Below, piece by piece: positions 32,152-42,294 of a stretch of DNA of 64,000 nt. Every line of letters starts with the position of its first letter. Within the stretch, counting starts at the first letter, position 1. Source of the stretch: Microvirga sp. TS319 (GTDB lineage Bacteria; Pseudomonadota; Alphaproteobacteria; Rhizobiales; Beijerinckiaceae); contig NZ_JBGGGT010000002.1 in assembly GCF_041276405.1 (NCBI RefSeq), forward strand, positions 2,829,001 through 2,893,000, read 5' to 3'. The notes below the pieces were generated by a model. That model was not told where the DNA came from. It searched no databases and saw only the letters and a list, made by a program, of their open reading frames with translations. A program made the translations under genes and the position numbers.

Positions 32152-32756
32152 CCGCCCGGCCGCGTCATCGAGAACTTCGTCTCCGGCGTGGCGACGAAAT
32201 AGTCGCGGTAGCCCGCCCGGGCGATGGGATGCATGGCCGCCGTATCGACCAGTCCGTCCACGATGTAGCGGTCGTCGATATAGACCCCGACCACTTGGCC
32301 GATCACCATGAAGTAGGACGGCTCGCCCCCTCCGAGCGGCACCAGCGGCACGGTCTGCAGCCACCTGCATTCGAGGGCCGCCGGGGCCTCGGCCACGCGT
32401 GGGGGCCGCACGAGGCGGGAGGGCGCGGCCGTGAGCCCCGCATGATCGAGCTCGCTTTCCCCGCGCGGCAGAACCTTCGAGGTCGCATTCACCTGCTCGC
32501 GCAGGTCGAAAGCCGCGAGATTGCAGACGAACTCCTTCGTCTCCTCGATGAAGGTGAGCGCATCCTTCCTTCCCGCCGACGAGAACATGACCATCGGTGG
32601 GCGCTCGGACACCGCGTTGAAGAAGGAATAGGGCGAGAGGTTGATCTCGCCCTTCCCGCTCATCGCCGTGATCCAGCCGACGGGACGGGGCGACACGATG
32701 GCCTTGAAGGGATCGTGCGGCAGGCCATGGGCGTTGCCGGCGGTTTCGTAATGCAT
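32148..32756 (-). CDS. flavin reductase family protein (FMN-binding split barrel)
   Basis: 202 residues. LPHDPFKAIVSPRPVGWITAMSGKGEINLSPYSFFNAVSERPPMVMF is the family start, with KEFVCNLAAFDLREQVN and LECRWLQTVPLVPLGGGEPSYFMVIGQVVGVYIDD following. Probably a NAD(P)H:FMN oxidoreductase or FMN-binding partner. It ends in a TAG supplied by the adjacent element. Four bases downstream of the nitroreductase stop, so the two form an operon. Confidence 0.9.
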   Translation of the reverse strand: MHYETAGNAHGLPHDPFKAIVSPRPVGWITAMSGKGEINLSPYSFFNAVSERPPMVMFSSAGRKDALTFIEETKEFVCNLAAFDLREQVNATSKVLPRGESELDHAGLTAAPSRLVRPPRVAEAPAALECRWLQTVPLVPLGGGEPSYFMVIGQVVGVYIDDRYIVDGLVDTAAMHPIARAGYRDYFVATPETKFSMTRPGG

Positions 32757-32760
32757 GCGC

Positions 32761-33324
32761 TTAGAACCGGGTTACGATATCGGCGAGGTTCGGGCGATCG
32801 CGATCCGTGGGCTTTTCCTTGGCCGTTCCGATATGGACGTACCCAGCCATGCGCTCCGTGGGGGCGAGGCCCAGCGCATCGAGCACCCGTCGGTCGAAGC
32901 AGGCCCAGCCCGACAGCCAGGACGCGCCATAGCCCAGAGCCGTCGCCGCGTTCAGGAGATTCATGCACACGGCACCGGCGGAGAGAACCTGCTCCCATTC
33001 GGGGATCTTCGCATGAGGCGCTGCCCGGGACACCACCCCGACCACGAGCGGCGCCTTGGCGAACCTCTCCCGCTCGGCGGCAATCTTCTCCGGATCGGCG
33101 TCCGGATTGTCTGCCTGGAAAGCCTGCGCGAGAAGGTCGCCCATCCGCTGCCGGGCGTCCCCTTCGATCAGGATGAAGCGCCAGGGCACCAGCTTGCCAT
33201 GGTCCGGCACCCGCGCCGCCGCGGTCAACATGGCCTCGATCTCCTGAGCGCTCGGCCCCGGCTCCCCCAGCCAGCGCGGCGGAACGGAACGGCGGCTCAA
33301 CAGACGGGAAAGGCTTTCATTCAT
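32761..33324 (-). CDS. nitroreductase family protein (YdjA-like)
   Basis: 187 residues. SLSRLLSRRSVPPRWLGEPGPS with the FMN-phosphate-binding RR, AAARVPDHGKLVPWRFILIEGDAR and NLLNAATALGYGASWLSGWA are family features. NAD(P)H-dependent flavoenzyme of uncertain substrate. I use ATG 33324; an in-frame extension reaches 33438. Same operon as the flavin reductase, which could supply reduced flavin. Confidence 0.9.
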   Translation of the reverse strand: MNESLSRLLSRRSVPPRWLGEPGPSAQEIEAMLTAAARVPDHGKLVPWRFILIEGDARQRMGDLLAQAFQADNPDADPEKIAAERERFAKAPLVVGVVSRAAPHAKIPEWEQVLSAGAVCMNLLNAATALGYGASWLSGWACFDRRVLDALGLAPTERMAGYVHIGTAKEKPTDRDRPNLADIVTRF

Positions 33325-33595
33325 GGGATCTTCATCCAAGCTGAATATTGTGGAACAATGCTTGCGAATGTCCGTGAAGGATAGGGCGGACGGTGTGGGC
33401 CTGCCTTGGTCTCGCCGCCTTGCTGCTGTTGAGAACACGGGCGTTCCGAGACGCGATCCGTTGCACAGCCAACAATCGGCAACGGATGTATAGGGGGAGT
33501 GCGACGATACGCCAAGCCGGTTTCCGTCCTGCGGCAGCTCAGGGAAGCTGGCTGAGGATGGAACTGCCGCTTACGCGCAGCGCCGCTTGTAAAAC

Positions 33596-36040
33596 ATGCA
33601 GACATCCGTACCCGGATCTCACACTTCCATACCGACCCTGGAATGGTCCAGGCGCCAGACCTTTCTGGCCCTTGGTCTCATTCTCGCGGTCTGGGCCCTG
33701 GCGGCCGCCATCTGGCCCCTGACCGGCTCCGTCGTTCCCTGGGATTCCAAGAACCAGTTCTACCCGACGCTGCGCTATCTCGGAGCCGCGCTCTCCAACG
33801 GCGAACTGCCCCTCTGGAATCCATACCATTTCGGCGGCCACCCCTCGGCGGCCGACCCTCAATCGCTGCTGTTCACCCCGACCATGCTGCTGTTCGGATG
33901 GCTCGTGCCCGAGCCCTCCATGCAGCTGTTCGACCTCGTGATCTTCGCCCATTTCCTCCCCGGCGCCCTGGCCTTCATTCCTCTTTTCCGGCGGCGCGGA
34001 TGGCATTGGTCCGGTGCCGTGGTGGCGGCCATCGTGTTCATGCTCGGCGGCTCGGCCAGCGCTCGGCTGCAGCATACGGGCATCATCCTCAGCTACGGCT
34101 ATTTCCCCCTGGCTCTCTGGCTTCTCGAAGAGGCCATGGACCGGCGGTCCTATCGCTATGGCGTGCTCTTTGCGGTCTCGGCCATCCTGATGGTGATCGG
34201 CCGCGATCAGGTGGCCTTCCTCTGCGCCCTTACCCTGATCGGAGTGGCCGTCCATCGCATCTGGTCGGCTCCCCGTCGGCTCGCCTATCTGCGCTCGCGT
34301 TTCGGCCTCCTTATCGTCATGGGCCTGATCGGCGCTGCGCTTCTGGCGGTTCCGGTCATCCTGACCATGCAGTTTCTCGCCACCTCGACGAGGCCCTCCT
34401 TCGGCTTCGGCGTCGCCGCCATGGGGTCCCTGCCGCCGGAGAGCCTGGCGACGGTCCTGTTCGGCAACATTTTCGGCTCCCTGCGCTGGACCTACGATTA
34501 CTGGGGGCCGGACTGGCACAGCCTGGCCGAAGGGACCTGGACGGACAGGGCGACGAACTATCTCTTCATCGGCACGATCCCGGCCCTGTTCCTTCTCTGG
34601 CACGGCATAGCGGGCGGCAGGCTCTTCGCCCGGGAGTTCCGGTTCTTCCTGATCCTGGGCCTGCTGGCGCTGTTCTACGCGCTCGGCCGGTACACTCCCG
34701 GCTTCGAGATGATCTTCGATCATCTGCCGGGCGTGAACCTCTATCGCCGCCCGGCGGACGCCACCTTCCTCATCAATATCGTGCTCGCCTTCTCGTCGGG
34801 CTACCTCGTTCATCGCTACGCGGCCGAGGGCATGCCGAGCTGGAGTAATGCCGTGCTCGGCCAGGGCCGCATCGCCCTGACGGCTCTGGCATTCGCACTG
34901 GTGATGGCCGCCATCGCCAGCGGCATCGCCTTTTCCATCGAGGGCGGCCATGTTCTCTCGTCCCTGACCGAGGCGGGAGGCGGACTGCTCGCGGCGGCGC
35001 TCGTCATGGCGCTCGTCGCGAGGTTCGGCGCCAGTCCACACCGCCGCGAAGCCCTGGTGCTCGCTCTCATCGTTCTGACGGGCGCGGAACTGGTCGGCCG
35101 TCACGCCGCCTCGGCGCTCAATGCCGAGCCTGCGGAGCGGTACACGGTGTTCGCCAAGCTGCCGCCGGAACAGCTTCAGGGATTGCAGATCCTCAAGCGC
35201 GAACTGGCGGAGCGACACAACGAGGGAGAGTACCCGCGCGTGGAAATTCTCGGCTTGGCGGGCTCCTGGCAGAACGCTTCCATGGTGCTCGAGATCGAGG
35301 ACATCATCGGCTACAACCCCTTGCGCCTCGCCGATTACGAGCGGGCCATCGGCCCCGGGGAGAATGCCGAGGATCCGAACCTGCGCCAATTCCCCGCCTC
35401 GTTCCGGGGCTATGAATGCGAACTGGCGGGCCTGCTCGGGCTCGACTACCTCGTCCTGGACCGTCCGGTCCAGAAGCTTCCCCGCCATTTCCCTCATCTG
35501 GCGGACGCGGAGGTCGTCTACGGAACGGGCAAGATGTGGATCTACCGCCTCAACACCAGCGGCCGGCGCGCCTATGTGGCCCATCATGTCCAGGCCGTGG
35601 ACTCGGAAGAGTTCATAGGGGCCGACGAGCTGCCCGATTTCGACCGCGAGACGGAGGTCCTGATCGACCAGGCGAGCATGCGCCTGCTCAAGGCCCATTA
35701 TGCTCCGGTCCGTCCCGGCGCCGAGAAGCCCGTGGACAAGGTCAAGATCGTCAGCTACCGACGCAACTCGGTAACGCTCGACGTCGAGAGCGCGGAGCAT
35801 GGCGTGCTCGTGCTGCACGACATCTACTATCCGGGCTGGGAGGCGCGCGTCGACGGAGAGCGCCGCCCGGTGCTGCGCGCCAACCTGCTGTTCCGGGGCG
35901 TGGAAGTCCCGGCCGGGACGCACCGCGTGGAATTCTCCTTCCGTCCCCTGTCCATCGAGAATTTGGTTGCCGCGGCTTCCGATCTCGTGGAAACCGAGGA
36001 AGCGCCGATCCAGACCGCCATCGCGGCTCCCGTGCGATAG
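33596..36040 (+). CDS. YfhO-like polytopic membrane protein
   Basis: 814 residues. About 12 membrane spans in residues 25-505 with GT-C-type features in the first loop (VVPWDSKNQFYPTLRYLG, NGELPLWNPYHFGGHPSAADPQ), followed by a large soluble C-terminal domain with the YfhO motif YYPGWEARVDGERRPVLRANLLFRGVEVPAG. Relatives glycosylate or decorate cell-surface polymers. No clear ribosome site precedes the ATG. The exported protein at 36063 starts 22 bases later, so they are probably co-transcribed. Confidence 0.85.
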   Translation: MQTSVPGSHTSIPTLEWSRRQTFLALGLILAVWALAAAIWPLTGSVVPWDSKNQFYPTLRYLGAALSNGELPLWNPYHFGGHPSAADPQSLLFTPTMLLFGWLVPEPSMQLFDLVIFAHFLPGALAFIPLFRRRGWHWSGAVVAAIVFMLGGSASARLQHTGIILSYGYFPLALWLLEEAMDRRSYRYGVLFAVSAILMVIGRDQVAFLCALTLIGVAVHRIWSAPRRLAYLRSRFGLLIVMGLIGAALLAVPVILTMQFLATSTRPSFGFGVAAMGSLPPESLATVLFGNIFGSLRWTYDYWGPDWHSLAEGTWTDRATNYLFIGTIPALFLLWHGIAGGRLFAREFRFFLILGLLALFYALGRYTPGFEMIFDHLPGVNLYRRPADATFLINIVLAFSSGYLVHRYAAEGMPSWSNAVLGQGRIALTALAFALVMAAIASGIAFSIEGGHVLSSLTEAGGGLLAAALVMALVARFGASPHRREALVLALIVLTGAELVGRHAASALNAEPAERYTVFAKLPPEQLQGLQILKRELAERHNEGEYPRVEILGLAGSWQNASMVLEIEDIIGYNPLRLADYERAIGPGENAEDPNLRQFPASFRGYECELAGLLGLDYLVLDRPVQKLPRHFPHLADAEVVYGTGKMWIYRLNTSGRRAYVAHHVQAVDSEEFIGADELPDFDRETEVLIDQASMRLLKAHYAPVRPGAEKPVDKVKIVSYRRNSVTLDVESAEHGVLVLHDIYYPGWEARVDGERRPVLRANLLFRGVEVPAGTHRVEFSFRPLSIENLVAAASDLVETEEAPIQTAIAAPVR

Positions 36041-36062
36041 CGGGATTTTTGAACCTATTTCG

Positions 36063-36998
36063 ATGATGACGTTCCTGAACTCCCGCCTCTCCTTTGTGAG
36101 CCTTCTGATGGGGCTGACGGTTTCGGCCGCCTCGGCTCAAACCTTGCCCCAGCCCCAAACCTTGCCGCAGCCGTTCGGGCCGGCCGTTCCCGGCGTGCCC
36201 TCTCTCTCCCAGAGCCCTCCCCCTTCGGTCGTGGCGAAGCAGGTGGCGGTCAATACGCGGGCAGTCTTTTCCGAGACCAACGAGCCGATCCGCTCGGGTC
36301 TCGTCTGGCGTGTCTTCGAGGATCGGGGCGATACCTCTCAACCGAATATCGTCGCCCGCTCCAACAGTCCTGTCCCGAGCTTTACCCTGTCTCCGGGCAA
36401 CTACATCGTGCATGTGGCCTACGGCTTCGCCAGCGCCTCCAAGCACATCAGCGTGCAGGCCGGCAATCTGAACGAGCGTCTCGTGGTCAGCGCGGGAGCG
36501 CTCAAGCTGAAGGGCGCGGTCGGCGACACCCCGATCCCCGCCAGCCGCGTGACCTTCTCGGTCTATGTGCCGGAGGCACAGAACTCCGAAGGCCGCCTCG
36601 TGATCGCCAATGCCAAGCCCGACGAGGTCATCCGCCTGCCCGAGGGCACCTATCACGTGGTGTCGACCTATGGGGACGCCAACGCCATCATGCGCAGCGA
36701 CCTGAAGGTGGAAACCGGAAAGGTGACGGAAGCGACACTCAATCACCGCGCCGCCACGGTGACGCTCAAGCTCGTGGCCTCCGAAGGGGGCGAGGCATTC
36801 GCGGGAACCGCGTTCAGCGTCCTGACCCCCGGCGGCGACGTCATCCGGGAAGCCATCGGCGCATTCCCCTCCGTGACCTTGGCGGAAGGCGAGTACGTCC
36901 TGATCGCCCGCCATGAAGGCAAGGTCCACACGAAGGACTTCAAGGTCGAGAGCGGGCTCGACCGGGACATCGAGGTCCTCGTCACCGACAATCCCTGA
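36063..36998 (+). CDS. hypothetical exported protein with beta-rich repeats
   Basis: 311 residues. Signal peptide LSFVSLLMGLTVSAASAQT, a Pro/Gln-rich linker (PQPQTLPQPFGPAVPG), then three carboxypeptidase-regulatory-like beta units each with a 'GxYxV' strand: LSPGNYIVHVAYGFASAS, LPEGTYHVVSTYGDANA and LAEGEYVLIARHEGKVH. Probably periplasmic or surface-attached. Two adjacent ATGs (36063, 36066) are possible starts. Downstream of the YfhO-like gene. Confidence 0.75.
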   Translation: MMTFLNSRLSFVSLLMGLTVSAASAQTLPQPQTLPQPFGPAVPGVPSLSQSPPPSVVAKQVAVNTRAVFSETNEPIRSGLVWRVFEDRGDTSQPNIVARSNSPVPSFTLSPGNYIVHVAYGFASASKHISVQAGNLNERLVVSAGALKLKGAVGDTPIPASRVTFSVYVPEAQNSEGRLVIANAKPDEVIRLPEGTYHVVSTYGDANAIMRSDLKVETGKVTEATLNHRAATVTLKLVASEGGEAFAGTAFSVLTPGGDVIREAIGAFPSVTLAEGEYVLIARHEGKVHTKDFKVESGLDRDIEVLVTDNP

Positions 36999-37130
36999 AC
37001 CTTTTTCACTCTCGCGGCATTGACCGGACACCAATTCGGTCGCGCCGGGCATGCGCCCGCACCTCCCGTGCATCGTGGATTCCCCTTCCGGATCCGGTGC
37101 CGGGGCGTGACCCTGCGAGGGATGAAGCTC

Positions 37131-38504
37131 ATGAGAATTTCAGACATCATGACCCGCAACGTGCGCGTGGTCTCGCCCGACAGAACCGTCCAGGAAGCCG
37201 CCCGGCTGATGGACGAGATGAATGTCGGCGTGCTGCCCGTCTGCGATGGGCGCCGCCTGCGCGGCATGATCACGGACAGGGACATCACCGTCCGGGCGAC
37301 GGCGGCGGGTCTTCCGCCCGATACGACACGCGTGCGCGACGTCATGTCGGATAACGTCTGGTGGTGCTTCGACGACGATGATGTCGGCCACATCGTGCAG
37401 CTGATGAGCGAGCACCAGATCCGCCGCCTGCCCGTCGTCGATCACGACAAGCACCTCGTCGGCATCGTCGCGCTGGGCGACCTCGCAACCGACAGCGAGG
37501 GCGACGCTTCCCGCGCCCTGAACCGCATCTCCACCCCGTCCGAACCCGACCGCACGGGCACTCCGACCTCGGCCCGCGCCGATCAGACCCGTCAGGGCGG
37601 CCAGGCGCGATTGAGCAGCGACGAGCGGCGGGAGCTCGATCAACGCCTGAGACACGGGGACGACGACTGGCGCCACCGTCCTCACGATTACCATGATGCC
37701 GGCACCCGATATCCGGAGCGCGACAGACGGCGCGGCGGCGTCGAATTCCGGTACCGCGACGAGGACGATGTGCGCGCCGCCTTCGGCAGCTTCGGCTATC
37801 CCGGCGAGGAAGGCATGCGCGATGCGCGGATGCGCGGCGGGTTCGGCGGCGAGGGCTACCAGAACTACGGCGACGAGTATGCGGGTCGCGGCTCCGCCGG
37901 GCGCGGCTATCGTCCGAAGCGCTACGGCGCCTCCACCATCACGGGCGAGCGCGCACGTCCCGGCGACGACAGCAGCGATGAGGACCGCCGCATGCAGGAT
38001 CGCGAGCGCGCCTGGAGCCTCGTGAACGAGCGGCGCGACCACAGCAATTACGGCGTCGGCCCCGGCAACACGCGCTTCGACAACGACGCCACCGCGAGCC
38101 GGGGCGAAGTGCGCCGCGAGGACCATCGCGGGCGCGGACCCCGCAACTACCAGCGCTCGGATGACCGCATCCGCGAGGACGTGAACGAGCGCCTCAGCGA
38201 CGATGCGCGCCTCGATGCATCGGAAATCGAGGTCACGGTGCAGAACCGGGAGGTCACCCTTACCGGCACCGTGCGGGACCGGAACGAGAAGCGCTGGGCC
38301 GAGGACATCGCCGAATCCGTCTCGGGCGTCACGCATGTGCAGAACAACCTGCGCGCCGGCCAGCGGCAGGGCGAGCACAGGACGGGCACGGAATCAGGCG
38401 ATGCCGCCGCGATGAGCCACAATCCCGGCAGCGGCACGGCGGGAACGACGGCCGGCACGGCTCCGGGCGGACGCAAGAGCGGGCGCCAGCGGCAGACGAC
38501 GTGA
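37131..38504 (+). CDS. CBS-pair protein fused to a disordered region and a C-terminal BON domain
   Basis: 457 residues. Two CBS motifs (ISDIMTRNVRVVSPDRTVQEAARLM; VRDVMSDNVWWCFDDDDVGHIVQLM) over residues 3-130, then a long Arg/Asp/Gly-rich low-complexity stretch (about 135-355), a BON domain (DRIREDVNERLSDDARLDASEIEV ... GVTHVQNNLR, about 360-425) and a Ser/Gly/Thr tail. GAGGG ends 9 bases before ATG 37131. CBS pairs sense adenosyl ligands; BON domains bind phospholipid or envelope. No signal peptide, so the two ends seem to belong to different compartments. Confidence 0.88.
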   Translation: MRISDIMTRNVRVVSPDRTVQEAARLMDEMNVGVLPVCDGRRLRGMITDRDITVRATAAGLPPDTTRVRDVMSDNVWWCFDDDDVGHIVQLMSEHQIRRLPVVDHDKHLVGIVALGDLATDSEGDASRALNRISTPSEPDRTGTPTSARADQTRQGGQARLSSDERRELDQRLRHGDDDWRHRPHDYHDAGTRYPERDRRRGGVEFRYRDEDDVRAAFGSFGYPGEEGMRDARMRGGFGGEGYQNYGDEYAGRGSAGRGYRPKRYGASTITGERARPGDDSSDEDRRMQDRERAWSLVNERRDHSNYGVGPGNTRFDNDATASRGEVRREDHRGRGPRNYQRSDDRIREDVNERLSDDARLDASEIEVTVQNREVTLTGTVRDRNEKRWAEDIAESVSGVTHVQNNLRAGQRQGEHRTGTESGDAAAMSHNPGSGTAGTTAGTAPGGRKSGRQRQTT

Positions 38505-38515
38505 CCCCAGGCATG

Positions 38516-38553
38516 AAAAAGGCGGCGCCTCCCTTGGGGAGGCGCCGCCTTCG
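38516..38553 (-). terminator. bidirectional intrinsic terminator between the CBS-BON gene and thrS
   Basis: Perfect 13-bp stem (GGCGGCGCCTCCC / GGGAGGCGCCGCC), four-base loop, AAAAA on the left giving TTTTT for the minus strand. Serves thrS best and possibly the CBS-BON gene. Confidence 0.92.
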
Positions 38554-38569
38554 CTTGTACTAATCAATG

Positions 38570-40582
38570 TTATGCCACGGTGCGTGCGACCACGTGATGG
38601 CCGTCGAGGGTGGCATGCGCATCGGGCTCCGCGACGGCCTCGGCGGCCCGTCTGCGGTCTGGCGTGATCGCCTCCATGGCGAGCGCTCTCAAGGCATCGT
38701 CGAGCGTCATGGTCTGCTGATTGGGGCTGCCGAGCCGGCGGATCGACACCGTGCGCTCGGCGGCCTCCTTCTTGCCGACCACGAGAAGCACCGGCACCTT
38801 CACCAGCGAGTGCTCGCGGACCTTGTAGTTGATCTTCTCGTTACGAAGATCGGGCTCGACCCGCAGGCCCATGGCCTCCGCCGCCCGCACCACTTCCATG
38901 GCGTATTCGTCGCCCTCGGACGTGATGGTGGCGACGACCGCCTGCACGGGCGCGAGCCAGAGCGGGAAGTGACCGGCGAAGTGCTCGATCAGGATGCCGG
39001 TAAAGCGCTCCATCGAACCGCAGATCGCGCGATGCACCATGACGGGCGTCTTCTTCTGGCCGTCCGCGTCGACATAAAACGCGCCGAACCGCTCCGGCAG
39101 GTTGAAGTCGACCTGCGTGGTGCCGCATTGCCAGTCGCGGCCGATGGCGTCGCGCAGGACATACTCGAATTTGGGTCCGTAGAAGGCGCCTTCGCCCGGG
39201 TTGATCGCGGTCTTGATGCGTCCGCCCGACTGCTCCTCGATCTGCTTCAGAACGCGGGTCATCACCTCCTCGGCGTGGTCCCACATCTCGTCCGTGCCGA
39301 CACGCTTCTCAGGACGTGTCGAGAGCTTCACGACGATCTCGTCGAAGCCGAAATCGGCATAGGTCGAGAGAATCAGGTCGTTGATCTTCAGGCACTCGGC
39401 GGCGAGCTGATCCTCCGTGCAGAAGATATGCGCATCGTCCTGCGTGAAGCCGCGCACCCGCATGAGGCCGTGGAGCGCGCCCGACGGCTCGTAGCGGTGC
39501 ACGTTGCCGAACTCGGCGAGGCGCAGCGGCAGGTCGCGGTAGGACTTCAGTCCATGCTTGAAGATCTGCACGTGGCCCGGGCAGTTCATGGGCTTGATCG
39601 CGAAGACCCGGTCGTCCTCGGTCTGCGTGGCGAACATGTTCTCGCGATACCAGCCCCAGTGCCCGGAGGTCTCCCACAGGGCCTTGTCGAGGATCTGCGG
39701 CGCGTTGACCTCCTTGTATTCGCCCTTCAGGCGGCGGCGCATGTAGGAGATCAGCTCCTGGAACACCGTCCAGCCCTTCGGGTGCCAGAAGACGACGCCC
39801 GGCCCCTCCTCCTGGAAGTGGAACAGGTCCATCTCGCGGCCCAGGCGGCGGTGATCGCGCTTCTCTGCCTCCTCGAGTTGCCGGATGTAGTTGTCGAGGT
39901 CCTCCTGGTTCACCCAGGCGGTCGCGTAGATGCGGGTGAGCATCGCGTTCTTCGAGTCGCCGCGCCAATAGGCGCCGGCCACCTTCATGAGCTTGAAGGC
40001 ATTGCCGATCTTGCCCGTGGAGGTCATGTGCGGACCACGGCAGAGATCGAACCAATCGCCCTGGAAGTAGATCTTGAGGTCCTGGCCTTCCGGGATCGCG
40101 TCGACGAGCTCGACCTTGTAGGCCTCGCCTTTCTCCTTGAAGACCTGCTTGGCCTTGTCGCGGCTCCAGACCTCCTTCGTGAAGGGTTTGTCGCGCGCGA
40201 TGATCTCGCGCATCTTCGCCTCGATGGCCGGGAAATCCTCCGGCGTGAACGGCTCGTTGCGGGCGAAATCGTAGTAGAACCCGTTCTCGATCACGGGACC
40301 GATGGTCACCTGCGTCCCCGGGAAAAGCTCCTGTACGGCCTCCGCGAGCACGTGCGCGCAATCGTGCCGGATCAGCTCGAGCGAACGGGGATCCTCACGA
40401 TTGAGGAATTCGATCCTGGCGTCCTTCGCGATCGGATCGGCGAGATCCGTCACGGTGCCGTCGAGAGCCATCGCGACGGTGCGCTTGGCGAGCGACTTGG
40501 CAATGCCTTCCACGATCTCGCGGCCAGTGGTGCCGGGGGCATATTGGCGCTGGGCGCCATCGGGAAATGTCAGGGTGATCAT
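38570..40582 (-). CDS. thrS: threonyl-tRNA synthetase
   Basis: 670 residues: TGS domain ([26 protein letters not shown]), editing domain with [17 protein letters not shown] and [24 protein letters not shown], class II catalytic core (motif 2 [34 protein letters not shown]; zinc ligands include the Cys of KPMNCPGH), motif 3 [20 protein letters not shown], and the anticodon-binding domain. ATG 40582 is preferred to the in-frame TTG 6 bases upstream, though AGGAG spacing fits both. Confidence 0.97.
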   Translation of the reverse strand: MITLTFPDGAQRQYAPGTTGREIVEGIAKSLAKRTVAMALDGTVTDLADPIAKDARIEFLNREDPRSLELIRHDCAHVLAEAVQELFPGTQVTIGPVIENGFYYDFARNEPFTPEDFPAIEAKMREIIARDKPFTKEVWSRDKAKQVFKEKGEAYKVELVDAIPEGQDLKIYFQGDWFDLCRGPHMTSTGKIGNAFKLMKVAGAYWRGDSKNAMLTRIYATAWVNQEDLDNYIRQLEEAEKRDHRRLGREMDLFHFQEEGPGVVFWHPKGWTVFQELISYMRRRLKGEYKEVNAPQILDKALWETSGHWGWYRENMFATQTEDDRVFAIKPMNCPGHVQIFKHGLKSYRDLPLRLAEFGNVHRYEPSGALHGLMRVRGFTQDDAHIFCTEDQLAAECLKINDLILSTYADFGFDEIVVKLSTRPEKRVGTDEMWDHAEEVMTRVLKQIEEQSGGRIKTAINPGEGAFYGPKFEYVLRDAIGRDWQCGTTQVDFNLPERFGAFYVDADGQKKTPVMVHRAICGSMERFTGILIEHFAGHFPLWLAPVQAVVATITSEGDEYAMEVVRAAEAMGLRVEPDLRNEKINYKVREHSLVKVPVLLVVGKKEAAERTVSIRRLGSPNQQTMTLDDALRALAMEAITPDRRRAAEAVAEPDAHATLDGHHVVARTVA

Positions 40583-40660
40583 CGTCAAATTATCTCCTGG
40601 CTCACTCCTGCCAACGGAGCAGGTAAGCGGGGGCCGACGGATTGTTGGACAGGGGCGGGA

Positions 40661-41002
40661 TCAGTCGCCGTCAGGTTCGGCTGCCTCGCAGGTGATCGCA
40701 GAGGGATTTTCCGGCGCGTTCACGCCCCGCCAGCGACCATAGGTCCACGGCTTATACCAGCCGGAGCCTTCGGGCAATGTTTCGGGAACATTGTCGATGC
40801 CCCGGGTGCCGAAGGGGCCGCAGCGGCAGATGCGGGCGAAACCCATCCAGCCCCCGGGCCAGAAGCCATGCCGCTGGATCGCCTCGTCGGTATATTCCGA
40901 GCAAGACGGCAAATGGCGGCACTGACGGCCGACGAGGCCCGAGAGGCTGAGCTGATAGCCCCGGATCGCCCAATGGGCCGCCTGCTGGACGGGATTGGGC
41001 AT
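40661..41002 (-). CDS. yidD: membrane protein insertion efficiency factor YidD
   Basis: 113 residues. The core AIRGYQLSLSGLVGRQCRHLPSCSEYTDEAIQRHG with its three Cys and FARICRCGPFGTRGIDNVPE is diagnostic; the C-terminal part is specific to Rhizobiales. It assists YidC/Sec insertion. Its ATG overlaps the stop of the NifU-like gene by one base. Confidence 0.95.
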   Translation of the reverse strand: MPNPVQQAAHWAIRGYQLSLSGLVGRQCRHLPSCSEYTDEAIQRHGFWPGGWMGFARICRCGPFGTRGIDNVPETLPEGSGWYKPWTYGRWRGVNAPENPSAITCEAAEPDGD

Positions 41003-41448
41003 CAATCCTCGCCCCGGGAACGGCGCGCCTCGATCCGGTCGAGGGCATCGACCACCGCGTCGAAGGTGAGAAGAATCGACGCATGGCGGGCCTTGTAGTC
41101 GCGCAGAGGCTCGAGGACCTTCAGGTCCTCCCACTTGCCCTGCGGCGTCTCGCCGCCCGCCTTGAGGAGCCGGGTGGCCGCCTCCCGCACCTGCCGCAGC
41201 TCGCCGGCGGTCGAGCCGATCACATGCCGCCCCATGATGGCGGAGGAGGCCTGGCCGAGCGCACAGGCCTTCACGTCATGGGCGAAGGCCGTCACGACGT
41301 CCCCATCGAGCTTCAGATCGACGGTCACGGTCGAGCCGCACAGCCTGGAATGAGCCGTCGCGGACCCATCCGGCTCGGGCAGCCGCCCGAGATGTGGAAT
41401 ATTTGCCGCAAGCTCCAGGATGCGGCGGCTATAGATATCATTCAGCAT
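41002..41448 (-). CDS. NifU/IscU-like iron-sulfur cluster scaffold protein
   Basis: 148 residues. MLNDIYSRRILELAANIPHLGRL start, then the cluster ligands Cys in SRLCGSTVTVDLKLDG and in VKACALGQASSAIMGRH. The third cysteine of classical IscU is not obvious. Probably SUF-type Fe-S assembly. Overlaps yidD and is divergent from folE. Confidence 0.85.
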   Translation of the reverse strand: MLNDIYSRRILELAANIPHLGRLPEPDGSATAHSRLCGSTVTVDLKLDGDVVTAFAHDVKACALGQASSAIMGRHVIGSTAGELRQVREAATRLLKAGGETPQGKWEDLKVLEPLRDYKARHASILLTFDAVVDALDRIEARRSRGED

Positions 41449-41625
41449 TCCGGTCTATTGAGTTCCTGATGGGAATGTGCTCCGCTCTTCCTGTCTACCT
41501 ATATAGAGATCATGACCGAACTCCGCGATAGGGCTGCGTGTTGGCTCCAGGACGGAAGACGGAAATGGAAACGCCGGAAGCACACCTCGCTTCCATAAAG
41601 TTCTAGAGTGAGAAAGAGGCTCCAC

Positions 41626-42261
41626 GTGAGTGATGTGGTTAAGTCCTTGTCCCCGCGCCTGAATCCAGTCGCCGACAAGCCCAAGGAACGGCCTACCCGC
41701 GAAGAGGCCGAAGCGGCTGTTCGCACCCTGATCCGCTGGGCCGGGGACGATCCGCAGCGGGAGGGCCTCCTCGAGACCCCCAAACGCGTCGCGAAGGCAT
41801 TCAAGGAATTCTACGCGGGCTACGACGACGATCCCAAGGATGTTCTGAACAAGATCTTTGCCGAGGTCGAAGGCTACGACGATATCGTTCTCGTGCGCGA
41901 CATCCCCTTCTACTCGCATTGCGAGCACCACATGGTGCCGTTCTACGGCATGGCGCACATCGCCTATTATCCCACAAAGGGTGTGGTCGGCCTGTCCAAG
42001 CTCGCGCGCCTCGTCGAGGTCTATGCCCGTCGCCTCCAGACCCAGGAGACCATGACGTCGCAGATCGCGACCGCCATGGAGCAGGCCCTCGAACCGCGTG
42101 GCGTGGCCGTGATGATCGAGGCCGAGCATATGTGCATGTCCATGCGCGGGGTGCAGAAGGCCGGGGCCATGACGCTCACGACGCAGTTCACGGGCGCCTT
42201 CAAGGACGATCCCGCGGAGCAGGTCCGCTTCCTCACGCTCGTGCGGCACGGTAAGGCTTGA
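41626..42261 (+). CDS. folE: GTP cyclohydrolase I
   Basis: 211 residues; first step of tetrahydrofolate synthesis (GTP to dihydroneopterin triphosphate). Zinc ligands in [13 protein letters not shown] and [29 protein letters not shown] and [12 protein letters not shown] complete the family pattern. GTG 41626 has AAAGAGG 6 bases before it; an in-frame GTG 18 bases upstream does not. Followed by hisI 33 bases on. Confidence 0.96.
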   Translation: MSDVVKSLSPRLNPVADKPKERPTREEAEAAVRTLIRWAGDDPQREGLLETPKRVAKAFKEFYAGYDDDPKDVLNKIFAEVEGYDDIVLVRDIPFYSHCEHHMVPFYGMAHIAYYPTKGVVGLSKLARLVEVYARRLQTQETMTSQIATAMEQALEPRGVAVMIEAEHMCMSMRGVQKAGAMTLTTQFTGAFKDDPAEQVRFLTLVRHGKA

Positions 42262-42294
42262 GGCAATCTCCTCAGCCCTAAAGAGACTTTTGCC

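Noticed and set aside
33539..35923. 794-residue open frame opposite the YfhO-like gene
   Set aside because: Low-complexity charged composition and no ribosome site; the plus strand has membrane helices and a known C-terminal motif.
38567..41098. 843-residue open frame opposite thrS and yidD
   Set aside because: Spans two real genes on the other strand and has no recognisable domain.
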